Below, piece by piece: positions 16,628-24,740 of a stretch of 64,000 bases of DNA. A program made the translations under genes and the position numbers. Under the pieces are notes generated by a model. The model had not been told where the DNA came from and searched no databases. It worked only from the letters and a program-made list of their open reading frames with translations. Origin of the DNA: CAYSPO01 sp964432945. Lineage in GTDB: Bacteria > Bacillota > Clostridia > Tissierellales > Peptoniphilaceae. The stretch's first letter is position 1, and every line of letters begins with the position of its first letter. The stretch lies in NCBI GenBank assembly GCA_964432945.1, contig CAYSPO010000002.1:1-64000 (forward strand), in the 5' to 3' direction.

Positions 16628-19321
16628 TTATTGAGCTTTTCTTTTTCGTGTAAGAGCTTTTCTGAATTCCCCTGCAATAACTGGGATTAAAGATAGTACG
16701 ATAATTACTGCCCAATCTTTAACTGTTGGTGGAATTACTTCAAATAAATTAGCAAGTGCTGGTATATAAAGAACCATTAAAAGAAGTCCAAATGACAAAC
16801 CAGTTGCATAAACCATATATTTATTTGAGAATAAACCAATTTCTCTAAGAGTATGATCTGAGCTTCTTGCTGAAAATGCCCTTAATAACTCTGCAGTTAT
16901 TAATGTAACAAATGCTAAAGTTCTAGATCCTTCTGAGTCTAAACCATAAACTTTAATACCAAATAGGTAAGCACCCAAGGTCGCAAGAGTTATTGCAACA
17001 GCTTGGACACCAATCACTAATCCTGATTTTTTATCAATAATGGCTTCATTTGGTTCTCTTGGTTTTTCTTCCATTATATCATCGGCACCTTTTTCTACAC
17101 CTAGAGCAAGAGCTGGGAATGAGTCAGTTACAAGGTTTAACCAAAGTAGTTGGATAGGTGTAAGAGGAACTGGTAGTCCAAATAATATTGCTAAGAATAC
17201 TATTAAAACTTCTCCTATATTACAAGATAATAAGAAAGAAACGAAGTTCTTAATATTATTATAAATTATTCTTCCTTCTTCAACAGCATGTACAATAGTA
17301 GCAAAGTTATCGTCCATTAAGATTACTTCAGCTGTATTTTTAGCTACACCTGTACCAGTAATACCCATTGCAACCCCGATATCTGCTTTCTTTAGAGCAG
17401 GTGCATCATTTACACCATCACCAGTCATTGAAACAATATGTCCATTAGCTTTAAGTGCTTCTACAATTTGAACTTTATTTTCTGGCGAAACCCTTGCAAA
17501 AACTCTTTTAGTTTTAACCACTTCTCTGATTTCTTCAGGGTTAAGAGTATTAAGCTCTTTACCCAGTATTGCTTGACTATGGTCGTTTGCAATACCTAAA
17601 TCTTCAGCTATAGCATAAGCAGTTTCAAGATGGTCTCCAGTAATCATAATTGGAGTAATTCCTGCAGTTTTACATTGTTTTATTGCTTCTTTTGCTTCTG
17701 GTCTAGCAGGGTCGATAGTTCCAGTTATACCAACGAAAATCATACTATTTTCAATATTTTCTGATTTTATTTCGTTAGGTAAGGAATCATATTGTTTGAA
17801 TGCATATGCAAGTGTTCTTAAGGCATCTTTTGCAAATTCTATATTTTTATCTAGAACTGCTTTTTTCTCTTCATCTGTGAATTCAGAAACTTTTCCATCG
17901 ACAAGCTTCTTGTCACATCTATCTATAATTAAATCTGGAGCTCCTTTAGTAAAGGATACAATTTTATTTTCAATAAAATTTTCATGGAAAGTTGACATCA
18001 TTTTTCTATCTGAATCAAAAGGAATTTCTTCAATTCTAGGATATTTTTCTTCTAATTCATTTTTGCTAAGGCCTTTTTTACCAGCTAAGGTAAGAAGAGC
18101 ACCTTCTGTTGGATCTCCCATAATTTTGTAAATACCATCTTCTTGTCTAAGAAGTGAGTCATTAGATAAAGCTCCGATACTCATTAAAGTATATAGGGAA
18201 GGAGCGTCGCTATCATCAAGGGTTTTACCTTCTATATATAAATCCCCAACTGGTTCATAACCAGTTCCTGCGACATCAATTACTTTATTATCTACGAAAG
18301 CTCTTTGAACAGTCATTTCATTTTGTGTTAAAGTACCAGTTTTATCCGAACAAATAGTTGTTATTGTTCCTAAAGATTCAACCGCTAGAAGTTTTTTTAC
18401 AATTGCATTTCTTTCAGCCATTCTTCCCATACCTAGTGAAAGAACTATAGTTACAATAGCAGCAAGACCTTCTGGTATAGCAGCAACAGCTAATGAAATA
18501 GACATCATAATCATATCTAAAAGTTCATAGTCTCTTAATAGACCAACAACAAGTACAATACCACATACAACTAGCACTAATATACCAAGTAACTTTGATA
18601 AATCATTAAGCCTTTTTTGCAAAGGGGTTAATTCATCATCAACAGCTTGGAGTGAAGTAGCAATTTTACCAATTTCTGTATCATGACCAGTATCAGTTAC
18701 AATTCCTTTTCCTCTACCATAAGAGACAATAGTGGAAGAATGAGCATAGTTTGTTCTATCTCCAATTTCTGTAACTTCATCAAAGTTTATTTTAGCATCT
18801 TTTTCTACAGGAACAGATTCACCTGTTAATGAAGATTCATCAATTTGCATATTAGAGCTTTCTATAAGTCTAATATCAGCAGGAACAATGTCTCCAGTTT
18901 CAAGTAAAACAATATCACCTGGCACAATATTTTTAGATAGAATTTCGACTTCTTTTCCATCTCTTATAACTTTAGCACTCGGACTAGACATTTCCTGTAA
19001 GGCTTCTACAGCTTCTTCAGCCTTACCTTCTTGATAAATACTTAGACCTGCATTTATTACTACAATTGCTAAGATAATAGCGGTTTCAATTAAGTCTCCA
19101 AGAAAGGCAGATAAAATTGCTGCAATAATAAGTATGATAGTTAGTGGATCCTTAAATTGGTCTACAAATTTTGAAAAGAGAGAAGCCTTTTTTTCAGCTT
19201 CTAATTCATTATGACCATGTTCTTTAAGGATTTGTTCAGCTTTAGATGTACTTAGCCCATTCTTCAGGTCAGTACCAAGTTCTTCAGCTAATTCGGCTGG
19301 TTTTTTCTTATACCAATCCAT
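16628..19321 (-). CDS. P-type (P2A) cation ATPase, likely Mn2+/Ca2+ exporter
   Basis: 897 residues from the ATG at 19321, chosen over an in-frame ATG 24 bases upstream because AAAGGAGG lies five bases before it. The layout is P2A: N-terminal cation-ATPase domain (residues 1-65), actuator with LTGESVPVEKD, phosphorylation site SDKTGTLTQNEMTV (Asp326), nucleotide-binding TKGAPDL, hinge MTGDGVNDAPALKKADIGVA, and ten helices. AAIPEGLAAIVT in helix 4 and NLVTDSFPALALG in helix 6 are ion-site motifs of Ca/Mn pumps. The leader holds a yybP-ykoY Mn2+ riboswitch, which points to manganese export when the metal is high. Ca2+ transport cannot be excluded. It is a single gene. Confidence 0.93.
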   Translation of the reverse strand: MDWYKKKPAELAEELGTDLKNGLSTSKAEQILKEHGHNELEAEKKASLFSKFVDQFKDPLTIILIIAAILSAFLGDLIETAIILAIVVINAGLSIYQEGKAEEAVEALQEMSSPSAKVIRDGKEVEILSKNIVPGDIVLLETGDIVPADIRLIESSNMQIDESSLTGESVPVEKDAKINFDEVTEIGDRTNYAHSSTIVSYGRGKGIVTDTGHDTEIGKIATSLQAVDDELTPLQKRLNDLSKLLGILVLVVCGIVLVVGLLRDYELLDMIMMSISLAVAAIPEGLAAIVTIVLSLGMGRMAERNAIVKKLLAVESLGTITTICSDKTGTLTQNEMTVQRAFVDNKVIDVAGTGYEPVGDLYIEGKTLDDSDAPSLYTLMSIGALSNDSLLRQEDGIYKIMGDPTEGALLTLAGKKGLSKNELEEKYPRIEEIPFDSDRKMMSTFHENFIENKIVSFTKGAPDLIIDRCDKKLVDGKVSEFTDEEKKAVLDKNIEFAKDALRTLAYAFKQYDSLPNEIKSENIENSMIFVGITGTIDPARPEAKEAIKQCKTAGITPIMITGDHLETAYAIAEDLGIANDHSQAILGKELNTLNPEEIREVVKTKRVFARVSPENKVQIVEALKANGHIVSMTGDGVNDAPALKKADIGVAMGITGTGVAKNTAEVILMDDNFATIVHAVEEGRIIYNNIKNFVSFLLSCNIGEVLIVFLAILFGLPVPLTPIQLLWLNLVTDSFPALALGVEKGADDIMEEKPREPNEAIIDKKSGLVIGVQAVAITLATLGAYLFGIKVYGLDSEGSRTLAFVTLITAELLRAFSARSSDHTLREIGLFSNKYMVYATGLSFGLLLMVLYIPALANLFEVIPPTVKDWAVIIVLSLIPVIAGEFRKALTRKRKAQ

Positions 19322-19368
19322 AAATTCCTCCTTTAAATTTTGCAAGGTAAATTGTTCAAAAACATACT

Positions 19369-19407
19369 AAAAAAAGACCTTGCTTGAGCGTTCTCAAACA
19401 AAGGTCT
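19369..19407 (-). terminator. Expression-platform terminator of the riboswitch
   Basis: On the minus strand GAGACCTTTGTTTGAG, a short AACG loop, CTCAAGCAAGGTCT and seven T's form an intrinsic terminator 48 bases before the ATPase start. Its 5' arm (AGACCTTTG) is the same segment that closes helix P1 of the aptamer, so ligand binding and termination are mutually exclusive and metal should turn the gene on. Confidence 0.85.
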
Positions 19408-19487
19408 CGCTAACCTAAAAGGATACTGCGCCGGGTCATAAGACCGTATTGACGACACAATATGACAAGCTACTCCCCTTTGTCTCC
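19401..19487 (-). ncRNA. yybP-ykoY (Mn2+) riboswitch aptamer
   Basis: Reading the minus strand from 19487, CAAAGGGGAGTAGC near the 5' end and GGTTAGCGAGACCTTTG at the 3' end match the conserved parts of the yybP-ykoY element, with P1 formed by CAAAGG and CCTTTG. Between them lie GTCGTCAATACGG and CCGGCGCAGTATCC, the internal-loop strands that create the metal site. This family senses Mn2+ and often controls exporters, including P-type ATPases. It lies directly after a promoter and before a terminator, a transcriptional on-switch arrangement. Confidence 0.9.
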
Positions 19488-19489
19488 TA

Positions 19490-19518
19490 ATTATACTCTA
19501 AGAATAAATCATAATCAA
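19490..19518 (-). promoter_or_regulatory. Promoter of the riboswitch-ATPase transcript
   Basis: Minus strand TTGATT (19518-19513), 17 bases, TATAAT (19495-19490). Transcription would start within a few bases of the aptamer's 5' strand, consistent with the aptamer lying at the very start of the RNA. Confidence 0.75.
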
Positions 19519-19553
19519 TAAATATTAGTTTATTATTTATCAAAATAAATACA

Positions 19554-20378
19554 TTAGATATCATAATCATCTAAGAAGCTATGGTAGCTTCCATCTTTTT
19601 TCCAACCCAGTATGGCATCTGCATGAACATTCTCTGCAGCTCTAAAGATATTAATATCTACAACTTCATTATATTCTTTCATATCACTAATGAGTTGCTT
19701 AACCATAAACCTTGATCCGCTTGTCTTTTTAGCAGCAACCTCACAAGCACAATCTAAAGGATTTAAGCCAGTGTAGTTTCTCCATCTAATAATATAATCT
19801 TCTCTTATTAAAAACATTGGTCTAATAAGCTCCATGTTTTCAAAGTTGTCACTCTTTAACTTAGGCATCATAGTTTTAAAAGCTCCACTCATAAGAACAT
19901 TTAACATAGTAGTTTCAATAACATCATCAAAGTGATGGCCAAGGGCTAGCTTATTGCAGCCTAGTTCTTGAGCTTTAGCATAAAGAGAACCTCTTCTCAT
20001 TCTTGCACACATATAGCAAGGACTTTCTTTAGATAATTTTTCTGATACTTCAAAAATATCAGAATTATATATATTAGCAGGAATACCTAAGTATTCACAA
20101 TGATCTTCTAATTTTTTTCTGTTTTCAGGGTTATATCCTGGATCCATTGCTATGAATTCAAGGTCGAAATTAAATTGTCCATGCTTTTGAAGTTCTTGCA
20201 TTAGTTTAGCCAATAAAAGAGAATCTTTTCCACCAGAAATAGCTACAGCTATTTTATCTCCTTCTTTAACAAGTTCATATTGTTTTACACCTTTTACAAA
20301 CTTTGCCCAAATATTTTTTCTATATCTTTTGATAATTGATCTTTCTATCACTGACAAAGGTTTTAAATTTTCATTCAT
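19554..20378 (-). CDS. TtcA-family tRNA thiolation protein
   Basis: A 274-residue PP-loop ATPase. AISGGKDSLLLAKLM near residue 48 is the ATP-binding PP-loop, SPCYMCARMRRGSLY carries the CXXC pair and NPLDCACEVAAKKT a further cysteine set; these give the [4Fe-4S] ligands of the TtcA type. LALGHHFDDVIETTMLN is the second conserved ATPase motif. Enzymes of this group thiolate tRNA bases (2-thiocytidine 32 in E. coli). Whether this member acts on position 32 or another base is not known. It begins seven bases after the walJ-type gene ends, with GGTG upstream, so the two are co-transcribed leftward. Confidence 0.88.
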   Translation of the reverse strand: MNENLKPLSVIERSIIKRYRKNIWAKFVKGVKQYELVKEGDKIAVAISGGKDSLLLAKLMQELQKHGQFNFDLEFIAMDPGYNPENRKKLEDHCEYLGIPANIYNSDIFEVSEKLSKESPCYMCARMRRGSLYAKAQELGCNKLALGHHFDDVIETTMLNVLMSGAFKTMMPKLKSDNFENMELIRPMFLIREDYIIRWRNYTGLNPLDCACEVAAKKTSGSRFMVKQLISDMKEYNEVVDINIFRAAENVHADAILGWKKDGSYHSFLDDYDI

Positions 20379-20385
20379 TATACAC

Positions 20386-21174
20386 CTAACCTAATTTATA
20401 TATTTCATTTGCAGAGTATCTTTTTGAAACTTCTACATTTAAATTTTTTTTTTCAATTCCAAGCTCCAGTAGATGAGATTCAACAGTGTTTTTAGCTAAT
20501 ACAGGAAGATTATTCTCTAAGCTCAAATGACCTAGATATACTTTTTCATTTCCTGAATTTAATAATTTTCCTATCAATTCAGCAGATTCTTGGTTGGAAA
20601 TATGTCCTTGATTTCCCGATATTCTTCTTTTTAAAGCCTCTGGATAAGGTCCATTAAAAAGCATATTTGAATCATAATTTGCTTCCATAAACAATAAATC
20701 AGAATCCTTAAAGTTACTAATCATTTCTGAGGTAACTAAACCTGTATCTGTCATTATAGAAACCTTCTTATTATCGCCATGAATAACATAAGCAACTGGA
20801 TCTGCACAGTCATGGTAAATTCTAACAGGCTTAATTGCTAAATCTCTGTATTCAAAATCTATTCCAGTTTCAAATACTTTAAAATTTTCATCTTTTATTT
20901 TGCCTATAAAAGACCTCATAGATAGCCAAGTATTTTCATTAGAAAACACTGGAATATTATATCTCCTGGAAAGTACACCAACACCTTTAGCGTGATCGTT
21001 ATGCTCGTGAGTTAGAAGAATAAAGTCTAAATCTTGAGGCTTTAGCCCTCGAGACTCCATAAGTTTTGCTATTTTTACTCCACTTAGACCAGCATCAATT
21101 AAGAATTTTGATCCAGAAGTTTCTATATATAAGCAGTTTCCACTACTTCCACTTGATAGAGAACAAAAATACAT
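20386..21174 (-). CDS. walJ: WalJ/YycJ-type metallo-beta-lactamase-fold hydrolase
   Basis: A 262-residue MBL-fold protein. MYFCSLSSGSSGNCLYIE at the N-terminus is characteristic of the YycJ/WalJ group, and LLTHEHNDHAKGVGVL provides the HxHxDH metal motif; IYHDCADPVAYVI, MTDTGLV and YLGHLSLENN supply further ligands and structure. The family is linked to cell-wall or DNA-coordinated processes and has exonuclease activity in some species. In Bacillus it sits with walRK; here it lies instead upstream of a TtcA-family gene, so no link to a two-component system is visible. The ATG at 21174 follows AGGAGG. Confidence 0.9.
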   Translation of the reverse strand: MYFCSLSSGSSGNCLYIETSGSKFLIDAGLSGVKIAKLMESRGLKPQDLDFILLTHEHNDHAKGVGVLSRRYNIPVFSNENTWLSMRSFIGKIKDENFKVFETGIDFEYRDLAIKPVRIYHDCADPVAYVIHGDNKKVSIMTDTGLVTSEMISNFKDSDLLFMEANYDSNMLFNGPYPEALKRRISGNQGHISNQESAELIGKLLNSGNEKVYLGHLSLENNLPVLAKNTVESHLLELGIEKKNLNVEVSKRYSANEIYKLG

Positions 21175-21360
21175 TAGTTAATCCTCCTAGTTACTAGCTC
21201 TAATTATCTATATTAAATACTAAATTATAATACATTTTAATTTATTACCCTATACAATTTATTATAACAAAAGGAAAATTACAAATCTTTTTATAAAGAT
21301 ACAATTAGTTAAGGATTCGTAACATCATAGATATTTAAGTGTGTTATTTGAAGTGAACTA

Positions 21361-21389
21361 TTGAAAAACTTATAAAATACAAATATAAT
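21361..21389 (+). promoter_or_regulatory. Promoter of the grdX-grdE-grdB operon
   Basis: TTGAAA (21361-21366), 17-base spacer, TATAAT (21384-21389), 24 bases before the grdX start, with a GAAAGG ribosome site between. Confidence 0.7.
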
Positions 21390-21412
21390 ACAGGTAATGA
21401 AAGGAATGGATT

Positions 21413-21772
21413 ATGACTTACACAATTGTTACAAATAATAGTTTAATAAAATCAGATATTCACGAAGTAATAGTGTGCGATGGTCTTTTTGAGGATGTTC
21501 TTAGGAAGGTCAGAGAGTTGGTTCACATAGGATATAAACTTGAGGTTGCTCCTTTGCCAGCAAGTCATAGGATGATCCTTTCTCCAGTAAGAACTATTCT
21601 CTTATCTAAAGGTGAAAATATAGATCAAGAGTCAATGTTCATGATTGAAAAAGAACTGGAAAAGTATTTGTTGACTATGGGCGAAAGAAAACCGGATTTA
21701 AAAAATCTAAAAGACTATGAAATAGTTGATGAAGATTTATTAAATTCAGCTTTAGGTGAATTGGGTATTTAA
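21413..21772 (+). CDS. grdX: GrdX family protein
   Basis: A 119-residue protein. VITN-like start (YTIVTNNSLIKSD), the segment DVLRKVRELVHIGYKLEVAP and the block LPASHRMILSPVRTILLSKG are typical of GrdX, a protein encoded at the start of glycine reductase operons in amino-acid-fermenting clostridia. Its biochemical role is unknown. It is soluble, without signal peptide. It is the first gene after the promoter and lies 26 bases upstream of grdE; this operon position is itself the strongest support. In the best-studied operons trxB, trxA and grdA also follow, but here they are absent. Confidence 0.85.
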   Translation: MTYTIVTNNSLIKSDIHEVIVCDGLFEDVLRKVRELVHIGYKLEVAPLPASHRMILSPVRTILLSKGENIDQESMFMIEKELEKYLLTMGERKPDLKNLKDYEIVDEDLLNSALGELGI

Positions 21773-21798
21773 ATGTATTTCTTATAAGGGGGGAAAAC

Positions 21799-23088
21799 AT
21801 GAGATTAGAACTGAAAAAAGTTGAAGTAAAAGACATTCAGTTTGGCCAAGTAACTGAGGTAAAAGAGGGTACTCTTTATGTAAATAAAGAAGAAATTATC
21901 GAAGAATTAAAGAAAATACCTGGCATTACTGATGTTAAAATGGATATGGCTAGACCAGGAGAAAAAGTTAGAATCATTCCTGTAAAAGACTGTATCGAGC
22001 CAAGAGTAAAAGTTGAAGGTGGAGAAGGCGGTTTTCCAGGAGTAACAACTAATCTAGAACAAGCAGGAGATGGCGTTGTTCATGTACTTGATGGAGTAGC
22101 TGTTGTTACAATCGGAGATATCGTAGGCTTCCAAGAAGGAATCATCGATATGTGGGGAGAAGGAGCAAAATACACTCCATTCTCTAAGACACTTAATATA
22201 GTAATAGATTTATCTGTTGTAGATGGTTTTGCACCTCATAAGCATGAAGAAGCTGTAAGGATAGCTGGTTTAACTGCAGCAGAATTAATTGGTGAAGCTG
22301 CTAGAGAGGCAGAAATCGCTTCTACAGAAGTATATGAAAAAGGAACAATCATGGAAGAGACTGAAAAATATCCTGATCTTCCAAAAATAACTTATGTTGA
22401 AATGTTAATTGCTCAAGGGTTACTTCATGATGGATATATTTATGGACACGATGCTAAGACATCACTTCCAACATACCTACATCCAAATGAAGAATTAGAT
22501 AATGCTGTAATTTCAGGAAACTGTGTTGCTGCTTGCGATAAGATTACAACTTATCAACATCAAAACAATGCAGTAATTAAAGATTTATATGCTGAACACG
22601 GTAAAACAATTAATTTCCTTGGAACAATTATGTCACCTGAAATGACTACTCTTGATGGAAAGAAAAGAACTACTCAGTATGTTATCAACTTAGTTAAACA
22701 ACTCGGTTCAGATGGTGCAATCGTTTCCGAAGAAGGATATGGTAACCCGGACTCTGACCTTGTAATGATTTCTGCTGGATGTGAAAAACATGGAATTAAA
22801 ACTGTACTAATTACAGATGAATGTTCTGGTTGGGATGGAATGAGCCAGCCTCTAACAGATACAGCTGATGAAGCAATTGCAGTAATTTCTACAGGAAATG
22901 TATCACATCTTGTAACTTTAGATGTAGCAGAAAAAGTCCTTGGCGATCCAATGGCAGTTGAAAATATAGCTGGTGGCTGGGCAGGAGCATATGATCCTGA
23001 AACTGGAGTAATGAAATGTGAGCTTAATGCAATAATTGGTTCAACTTCAGAAATCGGATTCCATAACTGTACAGTAGAACTTTATTAG
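21799..23088 (+). CDS. grdE: Glycine/sarcosine/betaine reductase protein B, alpha/beta proprotein
   Basis: A 429-residue GrdE/GrdG/GrdI-type proprotein. MRLELKKVEVKDIQFGQ and KVEGGEGGFPGVTTN are family signatures. ISGNCVAACDKITTYQHQNN contains the Asn-Cys pair (Cys242) where the precursor cleaves itself, leaving a pyruvoyl group on the beta chain that forms a Schiff base with the amine substrate. With the selenoprotein GrdB it makes protein B, which transfers the carboxymethyl group to selenoprotein A. Which substrate is used (glycine, sarcosine or betaine) cannot be told from this sequence. GGGGGG lies upstream of the ATG; the selenoprotein gene starts 13 bases downstream. Confidence 0.92.
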   Translation: MRLELKKVEVKDIQFGQVTEVKEGTLYVNKEEIIEELKKIPGITDVKMDMARPGEKVRIIPVKDCIEPRVKVEGGEGGFPGVTTNLEQAGDGVVHVLDGVAVVTIGDIVGFQEGIIDMWGEGAKYTPFSKTLNIVIDLSVVDGFAPHKHEEAVRIAGLTAAELIGEAAREAEIASTEVYEKGTIMEETEKYPDLPKITYVEMLIAQGLLHDGYIYGHDAKTSLPTYLHPNEELDNAVISGNCVAACDKITTYQHQNNAVIKDLYAEHGKTINFLGTIMSPEMTTLDGKKRTTQYVINLVKQLGSDGAIVSEEGYGNPDSDLVMISAGCEKHGIKTVLITDECSGWDGMSQPLTDTADEAIAVISTGNVSHLVTLDVAEKVLGDPMAVENIAGGWAGAYDPETGVMKCELNAIIGSTSEIGFHNCTVELY

Positions 23089-23101
23089 AAGGGAGCAGGA
23101 A

Positions 23102-24403
23102 ATGTCAAAGAAAGTAATATTATACTATCTAAATCAATTCTTCGGCCAAATAGGTGGAGAAGATATGGCCCACATACCTCCTGAATATAAAGAAGGTACA
23201 GTTGGACCAGCAATGGGATTCAAAGCAAATTTAAAATCTGATGCAGAAGTAAAGGGAACTTTAATCTGTGGAGATAACTATTTTAACGAAAATACTGAAG
23301 AAGCTTTAGCTTTTTTAGAAAATATATATGAAGAACATAAACCAGATGTAGTTATTGCAGGACCTGCATTTAATGCTGGTAGATATGGTATGGCTTGTGC
23401 TGGTGTAGCCCAATTCTTTAATGAAAAAGGTGTTCTAGTAGTATCAGGTATGTATGAAGAAAACCCTGGTCTAGATGTAACAAAAGCTAATGCATATGTT
23501 GTGCCAACAAATGACGCGGCAACTGGAATGAGAGCAGCACTACCAGCAATGGCAGCAATAGCTGATAAAATTATAAATGGTGAAGAATTAAAACCAGAAG
23601 CTGATGGATACTTTCCTCAAGGAAAAAGACTTACTGTTTTCCATAAAGATAGAGGATCAAAAAGAGCTGTTGATATGCTTCTTAAAAGACTTAATGATGA
23701 AGAATTTGTTACAGAGCTTCCAATGCCAGAATTTGACAAGGTTGACATAGCTCCAGCAATTTCAGATTTAACAAAAGCAACAATTGCTTTAGTAACTACT
23801 GGTGGTATTGTTCCTAATGGAAACCCAGATAGATTACAATCAGCATCAGCTCAGCAATGGAATAAATATGATGTTTCTAGTATTAATGAATTAACAGGAG
23901 AATACTATACAGTTCATGGTGGTTTTGATCCTGTTTATTGTAACGAAAAAGCTGACAGAGTTGCGCCACTTGACCAACTTAAAAAGCTAGAAAAAGAAGG
24001 TAAAATTGGAGAAGTTTTCCAATACTTCTATACAACTACTGGTACTGGTACAGCTGTTGAAAACTCTGTAGGATTTGGTGAACAAATTGGTAAAGAGCTT
24101 AAAGAAGCTGGCGTTGACGGTGTTATATTAACGTCAACCTGAGGTACTTGTACACGTTGCGGAGCAACGATTGTAAAAGAAATTGAAAGATATGGAATTC
24201 CTATAGTTCACATGGCAACAATTACCATGATTTCAGAATCTGTAGGAGCTAATAGAATTGTACCAACTATTGCAATTCCATATCCAGTAGGAGATCCAAC
24301 ACAAACTCCTGAGGACGAAGAAGCCTTAAGAGCTGAAATGGTAGAAAGAGCAATTAATTCTCTTGCTACAGATATAGAAGAACCTACTCACTTTATTAAA
24401 TAA
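23102..24403 (+). CDS. grdB: Glycine/sarcosine/betaine reductase selenoprotein B subunit (UGA = Sec)
   Basis: 433 residues if the in-frame UGA at 24140-24142 is read as selenocysteine (residue 347). Before it the protein reads GVDGVILTST, after it GTCTRCGATIVKEIERYGIP, so the active-site pattern is U-x2-C-x2-C, as in GrdB, GrdF and GrdH. A naive caller would split it into a 346-residue protein and a short downstream ORF. The N-terminal part (FFGQIGGEDMAHIPPEYKEG) and AGPAFNAGRYGMACAG are also family signatures. With GrdE it forms the substrate-binding protein B. GGGAGCAGG precedes the ATG. A SECIS-like hairpin follows the UGA. Substrate (glycine, sarcosine or betaine) is open. Confidence 0.95.
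24140..24175 (+). promoter_or_regulatory. Selenocysteine UGA with SECIS-like hairpin
   Basis: The UGA is at 24140-24142. Starting eight bases later, TACA (24151-24154) and CGTTGC (24155-24160), loop GGA, GCAACG (24164-24169), a two-base bulge and TGTA (24172-24175) form a stem. The apical loop lies about 18 bases after the UGA, the distance expected of bacterial SECIS elements bound by SelB. The hairpin is inside the coding region, as required in bacteria. Confidence 0.75.
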
Positions 24404-24506
24404 AATTGGTTTCATGGGCATGAGCCCTTGAGATATATTCTTATACTTGTTATAAGACAAACAACATTTAAATTATCCTGAGGATTTAAATGTTACTCTC
24501 CTTATA
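24404..24506 (+). other. Three consecutive hairpins downstream of grdB
   Basis: Between the grdB stop and the terminator there are GGGC-ATGA-GCCC (24416-24427), CTTATA/TATAAG (24440-24456) and a perfect 11-base stem AACATTTAAAT/ATTTAAATGTT (24463-24494). None ends in a U-run. They might stabilise the mRNA or be processing sites; no known RNA family was recognised. From the terminator to 24683 the spacer is AT-rich with nothing recognisable. Confidence 0.4.
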
Positions 24507-24537
24507 AATAAGGCTACTCCTCCGTAGCCTTATTTTT
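24507..24537 (+). terminator. Terminator of the grdX-grdE-grdB operon
   Basis: AATAAGGCTAC (24507-24517) pairs with GTAGCCTTATT (24524-24534), six-base loop, then a T-run. Confidence 0.85.
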
Positions 24538-24683
24538 ATTTTTCTAAAAGTATCTTTTAAATTTTATTGAACATTTTTTAAAATATTAATTGTGTATTAC
24601 ACTATATAAATTGTAATTAACTATAGTTTTTAAATTATAGTTTAAATTATCTTATAGTCGCATGCATATATTAATATATTTTA

Positions 24684-24713
24684 TTGTAAACACTTTCATA
24701 ATAGGTATATAAT
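24684..24713 (+). promoter_or_regulatory. Candidate promoter of the double-cubane gene set
   Basis: TTGTAA (24684-24689), 18-base spacer, consensus TATAAT (24708-24713), 28 bases before the first start codon. Confidence 0.5.
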
Positions 24714-24740
24714 TAGGATAAGGAAGTGTAGGGAAAAGAT

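Noticed and set aside
23102..24142. grdB as a truncated or frameshifted pseudogene ending at TGA
   Set aside because: Reading continues in the same frame with conserved family sequence and a SECIS-like hairpin follows, so selenocysteine is the better explanation.
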